From assembly GCA_018806915.1 (NCBI GenBank), contig JAGKQI010000105.1, positions 1,116,001 through 1,180,000 on the forward strand: 64,000 nucleotides of DNA. Reading direction: 5' to 3'. The stretch's first letter is position 1; each line of letters begins with the position of its first letter. This stretch comes from Phytophthora colocasiae. Taxonomy: Eukaryota > Oomycota > Peronosporomycetes > Peronosporales > Peronosporaceae. Both the position numbers and the translations under genes were made by a program. The notes beneath the pieces were generated by a model, which saw only the letters and a list, made by a program, of their open reading frames with translations, was not told the origin of the DNA and ran no database searches. Positions 1-14,000 of this stretch are shown here, one piece after another.

Positions 1-3000
1 CCGCTAGAAGACGTCGCACCCGCACCGCCCGCACCGCTCTGCAGCGAGATCGACCCGCCAGTCGTCACACCACTGCCGCCGCTCAGCGAGATCGACCCAC
101 CTACCGTGCCAGCAGCTCCACCACTGGAAGCCGTGAACGAGTCGCCAGACCGAAGCGAAATGGACCCGCCGGCGCCACTATTGCCCGGACCCACGATTAA
201 CTAACACGGAGCCGCCGTTGCCGCCCGTGCTGCCTCCGGTGCTCACCGTCACTCCGCCGACCTTGCCCACCGTCGCAGAAACCAGTCGTGAGACTGATCA
301 TACCAGACGAACCACCAGTACTCGACCCGCCATCCGGAGTGCGCACCACCACGTTACCGCTCGTGAAGCTGCTGCTCGTGCCGCTCGTCACCTCCACGTT
401 GCCGCCCACACCACTACTCGCAGTCGTAGCAGTCGTAGTAGTCGTAGCACCACCGTTCAACAACACGTTACCGCCTGCACCAGTGTTACCTGTGCCCACC
501 GACAGCTCGATGTTGCCGCCTCGCCCTCCATTCGATGGACCTGTCGTCACACGAACAGAACCACTCGACGACTGCGACGCAGCACCGCTCGACACAGACA
601 ACGACCCACTCGTGCCGGACGAGGCACTCCACAGCGACACGTCGCCGCTCGTCGTGCTACTTCCTCCGCCTACGCCGCTGGTCACCGAGATAGACCCGCC
701 TGTCAGCACACCGTTCCCGCCGATCAGCTCGATCAAACCGCCGGAGCCTGAGCTGCGCCCGGCCGTCAGAGACACCTTGCCGCCCGCGCCACTCGTGCCG
801 TCGCCCACACTCACCAACACGGAGCCGCCGTTGCCGCCCGTGCTGCCTCCGCTGCCCAGCAACACGTTGCCGGAAGACCCGCCACTCGCACTACCGCTGC
901 TCAAGCTCAGCACGCCAGACCGACCGGCACTGCCGCCAGACCCAGTGCTCAGCGAAATCCAGCCGCTAGTGCTGGACACACCGCGACCGCTCACCACGTT
1001 GACAGAACCGCCAGTGCCACTCGATGCACTCGCCGAAGCTGTCGACTCGCCCGCTGACAGCGAGACCGACCCGCCCGACACACTGTTGCCAGAACCCACC
1101 GACAGCGAGATCGACCCGCCCTGGCCGCCCGTCGACACACCAGTGTTCATGGTGACGGAGCCGCTGTTGCCCGAGCGACTCACGCCACTCGTCAGACGCA
1201 GACTGCCGCTCACACCACTCGTTACCGTGGCACTGTCCGACGTCGTCAGCGATATGTCGCCGCTAGAAGACGTCGCACCCGCACCGCCCGCACCGCTCTG
1301 CAGCGAGATCGACCCGCCAGTCGTCACACCACTGCCGCCGCTCAGCGAGATCGACCCACCTACCGTGCCAGCAGCTCCACCACTGGAAGCCGTGAACGAG
1401 TCGCCAGACCGAAGCGAAATGGACCCGCCGGCGCCACTATTGCCCGGACCCACATTAACCAACACGGAGCCGCCGTTGCCGCCCGTGCTGCCTCCGGTGC
1501 TCACCGCCACTCCGCCGACCTTGCCCACCGTCGCAGAACCAGTCGTGAGACTGATCATACCAGACGAACCACCAGTACTCGACCCGCCATCCGGAGTGCG
1601 CACCACCACGTTACCGCTCGTGAAGCTGCTGCTCGTGCCGCTCGTCACCTCCACGTTGCCGCCAGTGCCACTCGATGCACTCGCAGTCGTAGCAGTCGTA
1701 GTAGTCGTAGCACCACCGTTCAACAACACGTTACCGCCTGCACCAGTGTTACCTGTGCCCACCGACAGCTCGATGTTGCCGCCTCGCCCTCCATTCGATG
1801 GACCTGTCGTCACACGAACAGACCCACTCGACGACTGCGACGCAGCACCGCTCGACACAGACAACGACCCACCGTGCCGGACGAGGCACTCCACAGCGAC
1901 ACGTCGCCGCTCGTCGTGCTACTTCCTCCGCCTACGCCGCTGGTCAGCTGATCGCCCCGCCTGTCAGCACACCGTTCCCGCCGATCAGCTCGATCAAACC
2001 GCCGGAGCCTGAGCTGCGCCCGGCCGTCAGAGACACCTTGCCGCCCGCGCCACTCGTGCCGTCGCCCACACTCACCAACACGGAGCCGCCGTTGCCGCCC
2101 GTGCTGCTCTCCGCTGCCCAGCAACACGTTGCCGGAAGACCCGCCACTCGCACTACCGCTGCTCAAGCTCAGCACGCCAGACCGACCGGCACTGCCGCCA
2201 GACCCAGTGCTCAGCGAAATCCAGCCGCTAGTGCTGGACACACCGCGACCGCTCACCACGTTGACAGAACCGCCAGTGCCACTCGATGCACTCGCCGAAG
2301 CTGTCGACTCGCCCGCTGACAGCGAGACCGACCCGCCCGACACACTGTTGCCAGAACCCACCGACAGCGAGATCGACCCGCCCTGGCCGCCCGTCGACAC
2401 ACCAGTGTTCATGGTGACGGAGCCGCTGTTGCCCGAGCGACTCACGCCACTCGTCAGACGCAGACTGCCGCTCACACCACTCGTTACCGTGGCACTGTCC
2501 GACGTCGTCAGCGATATGTCGCCGCTAGAAGACGTCGCACCCGCACCGCCCGCACCGCTCTGCAGCGAGATCGACCCGCCAGTCGTCACACCACTGCCGC
2601 CGCTCAGCGAGATCGACCCACCTACCGTGCCAGCAGCTCCACCACTGGAAGCCGTGAACGAGTCGCCAGACCGAAGCGAAATGGACCCGCCGGCGCCACT
2701 ATTGCCCGGACCCACATTAACCAACACGGAGCCGCCGTTGCCGCCCGTGCTGCCTCCGGTGCTCACCGTCACTCCGCCGACCTTGCCCACCGTCGCAGAA
2801 CCAGTCGTGAGACTGATCATACCAGACGAACCACCAGTACTCGACCCGCCATCCGGAGTGCGCACCACCACGTTACCGCTCGTGAAGCTGCTGCTCGTGC
2901 CGCTCGTCACCTCCACGTTGCCGCCCACACCACTACTCGCAGTCGTAGCAGTCGTAGTAGTCGTAGCACCACTGCTCAACAACACGTTACCGCCTGCACC

Positions 3001-5044
3001 AGTGTTACCTGTGCCCACCGACAGCTCGATGTTGCCGCCTCGCCCTCCATTCGATGGACCTGTCGTCACACGAACAGACCCACTCGACGACTGCGACGCA
3101 GCACCGCTCGACACAGACAACGACCCACTCGTGCCGGACGAGGCACTCCACAGCGACACGTCGCCGCTCGTCGTGCTACTTCCTCCGCCTACGCCGCTGG
3201 TCAAGCTGATCGCCCCGCCTGTCAGCACACCGTTCCCCGCCGATCAGCTCGATCAAACCGCCGGAGCCTGAGCTGCGCCCGGCCGTCAGAGACACCTTGC
3301 CGCCCGCGCCACTCGTGCCGTCGCCCACACTCACCAACACGGAGCCGCCGTTGCCGCCCGTGCTGCCTCCGCTGCCCAGCAACACGTTGCCGGAAGACCC
3401 GCCACTCGCACTACCGCTGCTCAAGCTCAGCACGCCAGACCGACCGGCACTGCCGCCAGACCCAGTGCTCAGCGAAATCCAGCCGCTAGTGCTGGACACA
3501 CCGCGACCGCTCACCACGTTGACAGAACCGCCAGTGCCACTCGATGCACTCGCCGAAGCTGTCGACTCGCCCGCTGACAGCGAGACCGACCCGCCCGACA
3601 CACTGTTGCCAGAACCCACCGACAGCGAGATCGACCCGCCCTGGCCGCCCGTCGACACACCAGTGTTCATGGTGACGGAGCCGCTGTTGCCCGAGCGACT
3701 CACGCCACTCGTCAGACGCAGACTGCCGCTCACACCACTCGTTACCGTGGCACTGTCCGACGTCGTCAGCGATATGTCGCCGCCAGAAGACGTCGCACCC
3801 GCACCGCCCGCACCGCTCTGCAGCGAGATCGACCCGCCAGTCGTCACACCACTGCCGCCGCTCAGCGAGATCGACCCACCTACCGTGCCAGCAGCTCCAC
3901 CACTGGAAGCCGTGAACGAGTCGCCAGACCGAAGCGAAATGGACCCGCCGGCGCCACTATTGCCCGGACCCACATTAACCAACACGGAGCCGCCGTTGCC
4001 GCCCGTGCTGCCTCCGGTGCTCACCGTCACTCCGCCGACCTTGCCCACCGTCGCAGAACCAGTCGTGAGACTGATCATACCAGACGAACCACCAGTACTC
4101 GACCCGCCATCCGGAGTGCGCACCACCACGTTACCGCTCGTGAAGCTGCTGCTCGTGCCGCTCGTCACCTCCACGTTGCCGCCCACACCACTACTCGCAG
4201 TCGTAGCAGTCGTAGTAGTCGTAGCACCACTGCTCAACAACACGTTACCGCCTGCACCAGTGTTACCTGTGCCCACCGACAGCTCGATGTTGCCCGCCTC
4301 GCCCTCCATTCGATGGACCTGTCGTCACACGAACAGACCCACTCGACGACTGCGACGCAGCACCGCTCGACACAGACAACGACCCACTCGTGCCGGACGA
4401 GGCACTCCACAGCGACACGTCGCCGCTCGTCGTGCTACTTCCTCCGCCTACGCCGCTGGTCAAGCTGATCGCCCCGCCTGTCAGCACACCGTTCCCGCCG
4501 ATCAGCTCGATCAAACCGCCGGAGCCTGAGCTGCGCCCGGCCGTCAGAGACACCTTGCCGCCCGCGCCACTCGTGCCGTCGCCCACACTCACCAACACGG
4601 AGCCGCCGTTGCCGCCCGTGCTGCCTCCGCTGCCCAGCAACACGTTGCCGGAAGACCCGCCACTCGCACTACCGCTGCTCAAGCTCAGCACGCCAGACCG
4701 ACCGGCACTGCCGCCAGACCCAGTGCTCAGCGAAATCCAGCCGCTAGTGCTGGACACACCGCGACCGCTCACCACGTTGACAGAACCGCCAGTGCCACTC
4801 GATGCACTCGCCGAAGCTGTCGACTCGCCCGCTGACAGCGAGACCGACCCGCCCGACACACTGTTGCCAGAACCCACCGACAGCGAGATCGACCCGCCCT
4901 GGCCGCCCGTCGACACACCAGTGTTCATGGTGACGGAGCCGCTGTTGCCCGAGCGACTCACGCCACTCGTCAGACGCAGACTGCCGCTCACACCACTCGT
5001 TACCGTGGCACTGTCCGACGTCGTCAGCGATATGTCGCCGCTAG
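1..5044 (-). CDS. Continuation of the giant CDS: repeat A copies with scattered frame breaks, open at the left edge
   Basis: Four repeat A copies continue the gene to the window edge without a stop in the inferred frame. Given bases are out of frame at about nine points: gains near 196, 281, 2108, 3236, 4293 and 5044, losses near 1873 and 1946, plus a harmless 6-bp in-frame insertion at about 1661-1682. The longest clean pieces are 3240-4292 and 197-1872 approximately. The C-terminus of the protein is outside the window. Confidence 0.7.
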
Positions 5045-8000
5045 GAAGACGTCGCACCCGCACCGCCCGCACCGCTCTGCAGCGAGATCGACCCGCCAGT
5101 CGTCACACCACTGCCGCCGCTCAGCGAGATCGACCCACCTACCGTGCCAGCAGCTCCACCACTGGAAGCCGTGAACGAGTCGCCAGACCGAAGCGAAATG
5201 GACCCGCCGGCGCCACTATTGCCCGGACCCACATTAACCAACACGGAGCCGCCGTTGCCGCCCGTGCTGCCTCCGGTGCTCACCGTCACTCCGCCGACCT
5301 TGCCCACCGTCGCAGAACCAGTCGTGAGACTGATCATACCAGACGAACCACCAGTACTCGACCCGCCATCCGGAGTGCGCACCACCACGTTACCGCTCGT
5401 GAAGCTGCTGCTCGTGCCGCTCGTCACCTCCACGTTGCCGCCCACACCACTACTCGCAGTCGTAGCAGTCGTAGTAGTCGTAGCACCACCGTTCAACAAC
5501 ACGTTACCGCCTGCACCAGTGTTACCTGTGCCCACCGACAGCTCGATGTTGCCGCCTCGCCCTCCATTCGATGGACCTGTCGTCACACGAACAGACCCAC
5601 TCGACGACTGCGACGCAGCACCGCTCGACACAGACAACGACCCACTCGTGCCGGACGAGGCACTCCACAGCGACACGTCGCCGCTCGTCGTGCTACTTCC
5701 TCCGCCTACGCCGCTGGTCAAGCTGATCGCCCCGCCTGTCAGCACACCGTTCCCGCCGATCAGCTCGATCAAACCGCCGGAGCCTGAGCTGCGCCCGGCC
5801 GTCAGAGACACCTTGCCGCCCGCGCCACTCGTGCCGTCGCCCACACTCACCAACACGGAGCCGCCGTTGCCGCCCGTGCTGCCTCCGCTGCCCAGCAACA
5901 CGTTGCCGGAAGACCCGCCACTCGCACTACCGCTGCTCAAGCTCAGCACGCCAGACCGACCGGCACTGCCGCCAGACCCAGTGCTCAGCGAAATCCAGCC
6001 GCTAGTGCTGGACACACCGCGACCGCTCACCACGTTGACAGAACCGCCAGTGCCACTCGATGCACTCGCCGAAGCTGTCGACTCGCCCGCTGACAGCGAG
6101 ACCGACCCGCCCGACACACTGTTGCCAGAACCCACCGACAGCGAGATCGACCCGCCCTGGCCGCCCGTCGACACACCAGTGTTCATGGTGACGGAGCCGC
6201 TGTTGCCCGAGCGACTCACGCCACTCGTCAGACGCAGACTGCCGCTCACACCACTCGTTACCGTGGCACTGTCCGACGTCGTCAGCGATATGTCGCCGCT
6301 AGAAGACGTCGCACCCGCACCGCCCGCACCGCTCTGCAGCGAGATCGACCCGCCAGTCGTCACACCACTGCCGCCGCTCAGCGAGATCGACCCACCTACC
6401 GTGCCAGCAGCTCCACCACTGGAAGCCGTGAACGAGTCGCCGGACCGAAGCGAAATGGACCCGCCGGCGCCACTATTGCCCGGACCCACATTAACCAACA
6501 CGGAGCCGCCGTTGCCGCCCGTGCTGCCTCCGGTGCTCACCGTCACTCCGCCGACCTTGCCCACCGTCGCAGAACCAGTCGTGAGACTGATCATACCAGA
6601 CGAACCACCAGTACTCGACCCGCCATCCGGAGTGCGCACCACCACGTTACCGCTCGTGAAGCTGCTGCTCGTGCCGCTCGTCACCTCCACGTTGCCGCCC
6701 ACACCACTACTCGCAGTCGTAGCAGTCGTAGTAGTCGTAGCACCACTGCTCAACAACACGTTACCGCCTGCACCAGTGTTACCTGTGCCCACCGACAGCT
6801 CGATGTTGCCGCCTCGCCCTCCATTCGATGGACCTGTCGTCACACGAACAGACCCACTCGACGACTGCGACGCAGCACCGCTCGACACAGACAACGACCC
6901 ACTCGTGCCGGACGAGGCACTCCACAGCGACACGTCGCCGCTCGTCGTGCTACTTCCTCCGCCTACGCCGCTGGTCAAGCTGATCGCCCCGCCTGTCAGC
7001 ACACCGTTCCCGCCGATCAGCTCGATCAAACCGCCGGAGCCTGAGCTGCGCCCGGCCGTCAGAGACACCTTGCCGCCCGCGCCACTCGTGCCGTCGCCCA
7101 CACTCACCAACACGGAGCCGCCGTTGCCGCCCGTGCTGCCTCCGCTGCCCAGCAACACGTTGCCGGAAGACCCGCCACTCGCACTACCGCTGCTCAAGCT
7201 CAGCACGCCAGACCGACCGGCACTGCCGCCAGACCCAGTGCCCAGCGAAATCCAGCCGCTAGTGCTGGACACACCGCGACCGCTCACCACGTTGACAGAA
7301 CCGCCAGTGCCACTCGATGCACTCGCCGAAGCTGTCGACTCGCCCGCTGACAGCGAGACCGACCCGCCCGACACACTGTTGCCAGAACCCACCGACAGCG
7401 AGATCGACCCGCCTTGGCCGCCCGTCGACACACCAGTGTTCATGGTGACGGAGCCGCTGTTGCCCGAGCGACTCACGCCACTCGTCAGACGCAGACTGCC
7501 GCTCACACCACTCGTTACCGTGGCACTGTCCGACGTCGTCAGCGATATGTCGCCGCTAGAAGACGTCGCACCCGCACCGCCCGCACCGCTCTGCAGCGAG
7601 ATCGACCCGCCAGTCGTCACACCACTGCCGCCGCTCAGCGAGATCGACCCACCTACCGTGCCAGCAGCTCCACCACTGGAAGCCGTGAACGAGTCGCCAG
7701 ACCGAAGCGAAATGGACCCGCCGGCGCCACTATTGCCCGGACCCACATTAACCAACACGGAGCCGCCGTTGCCGCCCGTGCTGCCTCCGGTGCTCACCGT
7801 CACTCCGCCGACCTTGCCCACCGTCGCAGAACCAGTCGTGAGACTGATCATACCAGACGAACCACCAGTACTCGACCCGCCATCCGGAGTGCGCACCACC
7901 ACGTTACCGCTCGTGAAGCTGCTGCTCGTGCCGCTCGTCACCTCCACGTTGCCGCCCACACCACTACTCGCAGTCGTAGCAGTCGTAGTAGTCGTAGCAC

Positions 8001-11000
8001 CACCGTTCAACAACACGTTACCGCCTGCACCAGTGTTACCTGTGCCCACCGACAGCTCGATGTTGCCGCCTCGCCCTCCATTCGATGGACCTGTCGTCAC
8101 ACGAACAGACCCACTCGACGACTGCGACGCAGCACCGCTCGACACAGACAACGACCCACTCGTGCCGGACGAGGCACTCCACAGCGACACGTCGCCGCTC
8201 GTCGTGCTACTTCCTCCGCCTACGCCGCTGGTCAAGCTGATCGCCCCGCCTGTCAGCACACCGTTCCCGCCGATCAGCTCGATCAAACCGCCGGAGCCTG
8301 AGCTGCGCCCGGCCGTCAGAGACACCTTGCCGCCCGCGCCACTCGTGCCGTCGCCCACACTCACCAACACGGAGCCGCCGTTGCCGCCCGTGCTGCCTCC
8401 GCTGCCCAGCAACACGTTGCCGGAAGACCCGCCACTCGCACTACCGCTGCTCAAGCTCAGCACGCCAGACCGACCGGCACTGCCGCCAGACCCAGTGCTC
8501 AGCGAAATCCAGCCGCTAGTGCTGGACACACCGCGACCGCTCACCACGTTGACAGAACCGCCAGTGCCACTCGATGCACTCGCCGAAGCTGTCGACTCGC
8601 CCGCTGACAGCGAGACCGACCCGCCCGACACACTGTTGCCAGAACCCACCGACAGCGAGATCGACCCGCCTTGGCCGCCCGTCGACACACCAGTGTTCAT
8701 GGTGACGGAGCCGCTGTTGCCCGAGCGACTCACGCCACTCGTCAGACGCAGACTGCCGCTCACACCACTCGTTACCGTGGCACTGTCCGACGTCGTCAGC
8801 GATATGTCGCCGCTAGAAGACGTCGCACCCGCACCGCCCGCACCGCTCTGCAGCGAGATCGACCCGCCAGTCGTCACACCACTGCCGCCGCTCAGCGAGA
8901 TCGACCCACCTACCGTGCCAGCAGCTCCACCACTGGAAGCCGTGAACGAGTCGCCAGACCGAAGCGAAATGGACCCGCCGGCGCCACTATTGCCCGGACC
9001 ACATTAACCAACACGGAGCCGCCGTTGCCGCCCGTGCTGCCTCCGGTGCTCACCGTCACTCCGCCGACCTTGCCCACCGTCGCAGAACCAGTCGTGAGAC
9101 TGATCATACCAGACGAACCACCAGTACTCGACCCGCCATCCGGAGTGCGCACCACCACGTTACCGCTCGTGAAGCTGCTGCTCGTGCCGCTCGTCACCTC
9201 CACGTTGCCGCCCACACCACTACTCGCAGTCGTAGCAGTCGTAGTAGTCGTAGCACCACCGCTCAACAAACACGTTACCGCCTGCACCAGTGTTACCTGT
9301 GCCCACCGACAGCTCGATGTTGCCGCCTCGCCCTCCATTCGATGGACCTGTCGTCACACGAACAGACCCACTCGACGACTGCGACGCAGCACCGCTCGAC
9401 ACAGACAACGACCCACTCGTGCCGGACGAGGCACTCCACAGCGACACGTCGCCGCTCGTCGTGCTACTTCCTCCGCCTACGCCGCTGGTCAAGCTGATCG
9501 CCCCGCCTGTCAGCACACCGTTCCCGCCGATCAGCTCGATCAAACCGCCGGAGCCTCGAGCTGCGCCCGGCCGTCAGGAGACACCTTGCCGCCCGCGCCA
9601 CTCGTGCCGTCGCCCACACTCACCAACACGGAGCCGCCGTTGCCGCCCGTGCTGCCTCCGCTGCCCAGCAACACGTTGCCGGAAGACCCGCCACTCGCAC
9701 TACCGCTGCTCAAGCTCAGCACGCCAGACCGACCGGCACTGCCGCCAGACTCAGTGCTCAGCGAAATCCAGCCGCTAGTGCTGGACACACCGCGACCGCT
9801 CACCACGTTGACAGAACCGCCAGTGCCACTCGATGCACTCGCCGATGCTGTCGACTCGCCCGCTGACAGCGAGACCGACCCGCCCGACACACTGTTGCCA
9901 GAACCCACCGACAGCGAGATCGACCCGCCCTGGCCGCCCGTCGACACACCAGTGTTCATGGTGACGGAGCCGCTGTTGCCCGAGCGACTCACGCCACTCG
10001 TCAGACGCAGACTGCCGCTCACACCACTCGTTACCGTGGCACTGTCCGACGTCGTCAGCGATATGTCGCCGCTAGAAGACGTCGCACCCGCACCGCCCGC
10101 ACCGCTCTGCAGCGAGATCGACCCGCCAGTCGTCACACCACTGCCGCCGCTCAGCGAGATCGACCCACCTACCGTGCCAGCAGCTCCACCACTGGAAGCC
10201 GTGAACGAGTCGCCGGACCGAAGCGAAATGGACCCGCCGGCGCCACTATTGCCCGGACCCACATTAACCAACACGGAGCCGCCGTTGCCGCCCGTGCTGC
10301 CTCCGGTGCTCACTAATACGTTGCCTACTGTAGCTGCTACAGCTGACCCAGTGGTTATGGTGATGGATCCAGACTTCCCCAACGTACCTGCATCCGGTGT
10401 AGCAAGAGTAGCGTTTCCACTTGAGCCGTAAAGACTGGGGCCTGACACAATCGAGATAGCACCACCAGCTGCATGTTGGTCAAGCGTAGATCCAGCCTTC
10501 ATGGTGACAATTGCCCCATCACCCGTATCTCCTGTCCCTCCGAGGAGTTGAATGGCACCCCCACTACCTTGCGTTGCATCACCAGTCTGGATATATGTAT
10601 CGCCACTATTGCCTCCGAGGCTTTTACCAGTAGAAACAAATATCCCCCCAGATCGCCCTGCGGGTCCTGATATCTCAGTCGCGATAATAATGTTTCCAGA
10701 ACTAGAAATACTGCTTCCACCAGATTTGAGCGAAATCTGGCCACCGGTTTGGGAACCAAGCCCTCCTGTAGCAACGAACGACCCCCCAACATCAGAGCTA
10801 TTTCCTGCTGATGCGGTTACGTCTCCACCTCGCACAGCGCCGGCACTTCCGACCACCAACTCAACATTTCCTGCTTTCTTCATCTGAGAACTGCCCGTAG
10901 CCACGACTACTTTCCCCGAATCAGCTACATTGGAATATCCTGTAGCGATGTTAACTGTTCCAGATTGGCCTGTGACTCCTGCAGCTGTAGTTTCAATTAC

Positions 11001-14000
11001 AACAGAACCGCTGGACGTCATCGTACCATATCCAGTACGTATGAAGATCGATCCTCCAGTGCCACTGTAACTATCACCACTGCTAACGTTAACCATCCCA
11101 CCAGATCCACGAGTCCCAGCGCCAACAAGCATAGCTATTGATCCTCCAGCTTGCCCAGTAGATAGACCCGTACTCAATGTAATAGTTCCACTGGCTCCTG
11201 AAACAGATACACCGGTAGAGGCAACTATAGCCCCCGAAACACCAGCATCACTAGAGTCTGGAGAACTCACCACGAGAGGGCCACTGCTTTGTACGCCGGC
11301 ACCTGATGATATGTTAACAGTTCCACCAGTCGTTTGGAGGCTTTCTCCAGCCATTAGGTTCACACCGCCCCCTCTAAATCGATTGGGCCCTCCAAATATT
11401 GTAGCATTTCCTCCCCATGCCGCGTTACTGGTACCAGCAGCTAGCACAACATTGCCAGCTTGAGAACTCATTGACGATCCGGTCGATATGTTTAGATTTC
11501 CACTGGCCAAATCTGCTGCTCCAGTACTGAGGCTCAATACGCCAGAGCTACTCGATTTGCCTGCTGAAGAAGTGGAGATATTGACATCTCCTGTAATTCC
11601 ACGATCCGCGTATCCTGATCGAGCTACAATCGATCCACCAGCGCTGGTGTTATTTCCACTGAGAAGGCTTATTGAACCACCAACACGAGTTTTAGATAGC
11701 CCAACTGCTAGTAAGACACTTCCAGACTGCCCAGACAACGAATTTCCAGACATAACGTTCACATCTCCCGAAACACCCGTGCCAGCGGTGCCACTAGTCA
11801 TGGCTATTGAGCCCGTTGAAATCGCACTCTTTCCCGTCTGAATAGCGACAGAACCCGATATCGCACTTCCGGAACCAGATGAAATAGAAGTCGACCCTCC
11901 ACTTGACCCATTTCCAGCAGATATGAACAACGAAGACCCCGAGAGCTGTCCAGACGATCCACCAACAACAGCAATGCCACCGGGACTTCCAGTTGCACTA
12001 CTGCCAGATTTCAGAGCTAAATTTCCAGTAATTCCATCACCTGCATCACCTGTAGCGATCAAAGTGGATCCACTCGAACCACTGACAATGCTACCAGATA
12101 CAAAAGAAATATTCCCTGACACGCCCGAGCTCGTAGCATCAGCGCTAGCCACTGCAATAGTACCGCTGCTTCCAGACTTATATTCAGTGCCACCAGAAGT
12201 AAAATTCACGTCGCCACCACCAGAGTTGCGACTACTTCCGCCACTGACGACAATGTTTCCGGCATGTTTGGCACTCCGGCCAGTCTGGAGTCCGATATCA
12301 CCGCTGCTTCCATCCACAGAGGCCCCGGTACTTAAGACGGCCGCGCCACTAAATAGACTTGAGCTGCCAGTCGTGAACCTTATGGTACCGGATGATCGAG
12401 CAGACTGCGTGAGCAGATCCACCCCACCTGACATTTGGCTACTACTCCAACCTCCAGACACTGTGACACTCCCTCCATCAGCACTAGAGCTGCCACCAGC
12501 AGAAACGTTCACATTGCCGCCACTTTGGTATCCACTCCACCCCGAAATCAGGGTCAAATTTCCACCACTAGCAGCACCCCTACCCGATGCAACACTAACA
12601 TTTCCACCAATCGTACTCGAGTCTCCAGTCGCCACCGAGACAGCGCCAGACGTACCGACGGCAGTCGTTCCTGATGATAGCGCCACAGACCTAGTGCTAG
12701 ATGAGATACCGACGCTGCCACTGGCTTGCCCGTCGCTCGTTCCAGACTGCAGGTACACTGCTCCCCCACGGCCGACACTTGATCGACCACCCGAAACGAC
12801 CACATCGCCGACCACGTCGCGTGCCGCACCTGACGATATCGACACGACACCACTTGATCCTTGGCTGCCACTGCCAGATGAAATATCGACGCGTCCACCT
12901 GCAGTCGAGTTACGAGAAGACATCGAGATTGCGCCAGACGTCATACCCGCTCCAGATAGAACGTCGAGTCGCCCACCCACACCAGAGCTGCTGTTCCCTG
13001 ATAAAGCTGACAGACCCTACAGTCACGCCGACACCAGCGCCTGCGGATAATCGAATCGAGCCTGCTGACACGCTGCTGTCCCCGGACGCGATACTTACAC
13101 CGCCAGAGAAAGAGGATGCCGAAGATCCAGTACCGATAGCGATTGTGCCACTCGAACCACTGCTGGTCGAAGCTGTACGAAGAGACACTGTAGCTGAAAC
13201 ATCGCTGGTGATGCCTACTGGCGCACCGGATGAAATATCGACCGTGCCCAGTGACCCTCGCCCAGACGAGATACTCACCGGACCAGCACTACGCATTGCA
13301 TCCGAAACGCTAGTCGAGATTGTGATCGCGCCACTACTGCCGGCAGACCCCGACGCGCCAGACAGTACGTTGACCGAACCTCCTTCGACAGACCATTGCC
13401 TCCACTCACATTGATGTCTCCTCCTGTGCTGGAGGCTCCACCTGTGACGGCAACACTACCACCGATACCACTTGCGGAGCCAGAGGCACCTCCTGTCACG
13501 CGCACGGCCCCGACCGCTGTAGAAGATGCCGAAGCGCCACTGCCAATGAGCACATCTCCAGACACACCGCTGGATGAGCTGCCAGATTCGATCTGACAGC
13601 CCCACTAGATGCCGCGGACGACACCCAGCTGAGCGCAAGCCCACCTTACCCGAGTCACTCACAAGAGATGTCCCCGACACGACATTCACGTTACCGCCTA
13701 CTCCTTTGAGCTGTCACCTGCGTTGACACGAACACTGCCTCCACTTCCGGTCGACGAGAAGCCTCCTGTGACAGACGTCAGCCCCACGCTCGTCTCCCCG
13801 TCGCCAGTTGTCAATGTTGTGTTGCCGCTTCCACGCCCCCGGTACCAGCGCTTGACGTTATTGAAACATCGCCAGAGGCACCACCTGTCGAAGCTCCGGA
13901 CACGATACTCACAGTGCCTCCGGAAGTGCTAGCTCCAGACGATCCAGCGGAGAGCGTCACACGACCACCACTACCCGTCGAGCTGGAACCAGCTCCCACT

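Larger units (their letters stand above)
1..10311 (-). repeat. Tandem repeat A: 1257-bp unit (419 codons), about 8.2 copies
   Basis: The plus-strand landmark CTAGAAGACGTCGCACC (or its one-base variant) recurs at 4, 1263, 2525, 3783, 5041, 6299, 7556, 8813 and 10072. Spacings are 1257 bp once small indels are discounted. Copies are nearly identical. Unit 1 has a GSISVTSG variant at about 680-705 in place of GAISLTSG. The array stops sharply at about 10311, where sequence becomes unique; its other end is outside the window. Confidence 0.93.

Noticed and set aside
5144..9007. Plus-strand open frame of 1,287 codons (and similar ~640-codon frames across 21-54 kb)
   Set aside because: Antisense shadows of repeats A and D. 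The same peptides recur once per unit and stop at every unit boundary with the same antisense stop. The introns and S74 domains are all on the minus strand.
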